Source: an uncultured Verrucomicrobiota bacterium
GTDB lineage: Bacteria; Verrucomicrobiota; Kiritimatiellia; RFP12; UBA1067
DNA: 14,157 bases
Direction: 5' to 3'
NCBI GenBank assembly: GCA_945487985.1
Contig: CALYTX010000015.1
Location: 1 to 14,157, forward strand
The notes under the pieces are model-generated. The model was not told where the DNA came from, ran no database searches, and saw only the letters and a program-made list of their open reading frames with translations. Every line of letters starts with the position of its first letter. The stretch's first letter is position 1. Position numbers and translations under genes: made by a program. Shown here piece by piece: positions 13,820 to 14,157 of the stretch.

Positions 13820-14157
13820 TGGGCAAGGCCCTCGAGAATCTCTTTCATGCGCTGGCGGCCTGTCTCGGACGCTGGAAGTGCCGCCATGCCTATGCGCGGA
13901 TCGAGCCGAAGAAGATCGTCTTCAATCAGTTCCAGGGCAGCGGATTCGGCTGCAACCAGAAGTACATCGCGCTGGAACTCCTGAAGCGCCGTTCGGATCT
14001 CGATCTCGTCTGGCTTGCGCGCGATGCCGCGGCAGTTCAGCGGGAACTCCCCGCGGGCATCCGGGCCGTCGCCTGGAAGGGTCCCGATGCGTTTCGCGAA
14101 CTCGCCACGGCCGGCGCCTGGGTCTCGAATCACAACCTCGGACACTTCATCCGTCAC
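13819..14157 (+). CDS. CDP-glycerol glycerophosphotransferase-like protein (TagB/TagF family), N-terminal part
   Basis: The frame opens at ATG 13819, overlapping the GT32 stop (TGATG), and is still open at the window edge after 113 codons. The fragment reads IVFNQFQGSGFGCNQKYIAL (about 33-52), then DLDLVWLARD (about 60-69), ELPAGIRAVAWKGPDAFREL, and a segment ending WVSNHNLGHFIRH. This order matches the beginning of the Glyphos_transf family: a first strand ending F-x-S-x-x-G, a K-Y-I helix, an LVWL strand, then the x-x-W-I-x-N strand. Members transfer glycerol phosphate or ribitol phosphate, or act as glycosyltransferases in capsule and O-antigen clusters of Gram-negatives. The catalytic His and donor-binding region would lie downstream, so activity cannot be judged. 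AAGGTGG at 13804-13810 is a weak ribosome site; coupling to GT32 is likely. Confidence 0.72.
   Translation, partial: MGKALENLFHALAACLGRWKCRHAYARIEPKKIVFNQFQGSGFGCNQKYIALELLKRRSDLDLVWLARDAAAVQRELPAGIRAVAWKGPDAFRELATAGAWVSNHNLGHFIRH

Overview
The window is a gene-dense, single-strand (+) stretch from a Gram-negative bacterium. LPS genes establish the cell type: an LpxL-type acyltransferase, the ADP-heptose pathway (HldE, GmhA, GmhB), a family 9 heptosyltransferase and a phosphoethanolamine transferase. The DNA is GC-rich (roughly 60% by eye). I cannot name the taxon. A gut or environmental PVC-type lineage such as Kiritimatiellota, or an alphaproteobacterium, would fit, but this is a guess.

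Layout. Positions 1-452 hold the 3' end of a shikimate dehydrogenase (aroE). A 63-base gap (453-515) carries an extended -10 promoter (TGnTATAAT) and leads into a stand-alone IMP cyclohydrolase, the PurH N-terminal domain without its transformylase half. From 1210 to the right edge run fifteen genes, nearly all linked by ATGA/GTGA/TGATG overlaps or gaps of a few bases. In order: LpxL-like acyltransferase, GT4 glycosyltransferase, short UDP-sugar-dehydrogenase-like protein, unrecognised six-pass membrane protein, DgkA-type diacylglycerol kinase, APH-fold kinase, phosphoethanolamine transferase, GT10 fucosyltransferase-like enzyme, HldE, GmhA, GmhB, GT9 heptosyltransferase, GT2 glycosyltransferase, GT32 glycosyltransferase, and the start of a TagB/TagF-like (CDP-glycerol glycerophosphotransferase) protein that runs off the edge. 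I saw no terminator, tRNA, rRNA, insertion sequence or CRISPR array. No non-coding stretch exceeds 63 bases.

How it fits together. The acyltransferase would finish lipid A. HldE, GmhA and GmhB make ADP-heptose, which the GT9 enzyme would add to the inner core. The GT4, GT10, GT2 and GT32 enzymes would extend the oligosaccharide. The phosphoethanolamine transferase, the APH-fold kinase and possibly the TagF-like protein would decorate it with phosphate-containing groups. Phosphoethanolamine transfer from phosphatidylethanolamine releases diacylglycerol, so DgkA two genes upstream plausibly recycles that by-product.

Points that stand out: an unnamed membrane protein in the lipid-modification block; a 251-residue dehydrogenase that keeps its catalytic residues but lacks the UDP-binding C-terminal domain; a GmhB lacking the usual Cys/His zinc-site ligands; a cyclohydrolase with an altered VKTLHPKIHGGIL-type motif; and a codon-usage step near 11.3-11.7 kb, followed by a second TGnTATAAT motif directly before the GT2 gene. 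I found no clear defence system or wholly new multi-gene machine. The best candidate for something undescribed is the membrane protein / DgkA / APH-kinase / PEtN-transferase block at 4033-7814.
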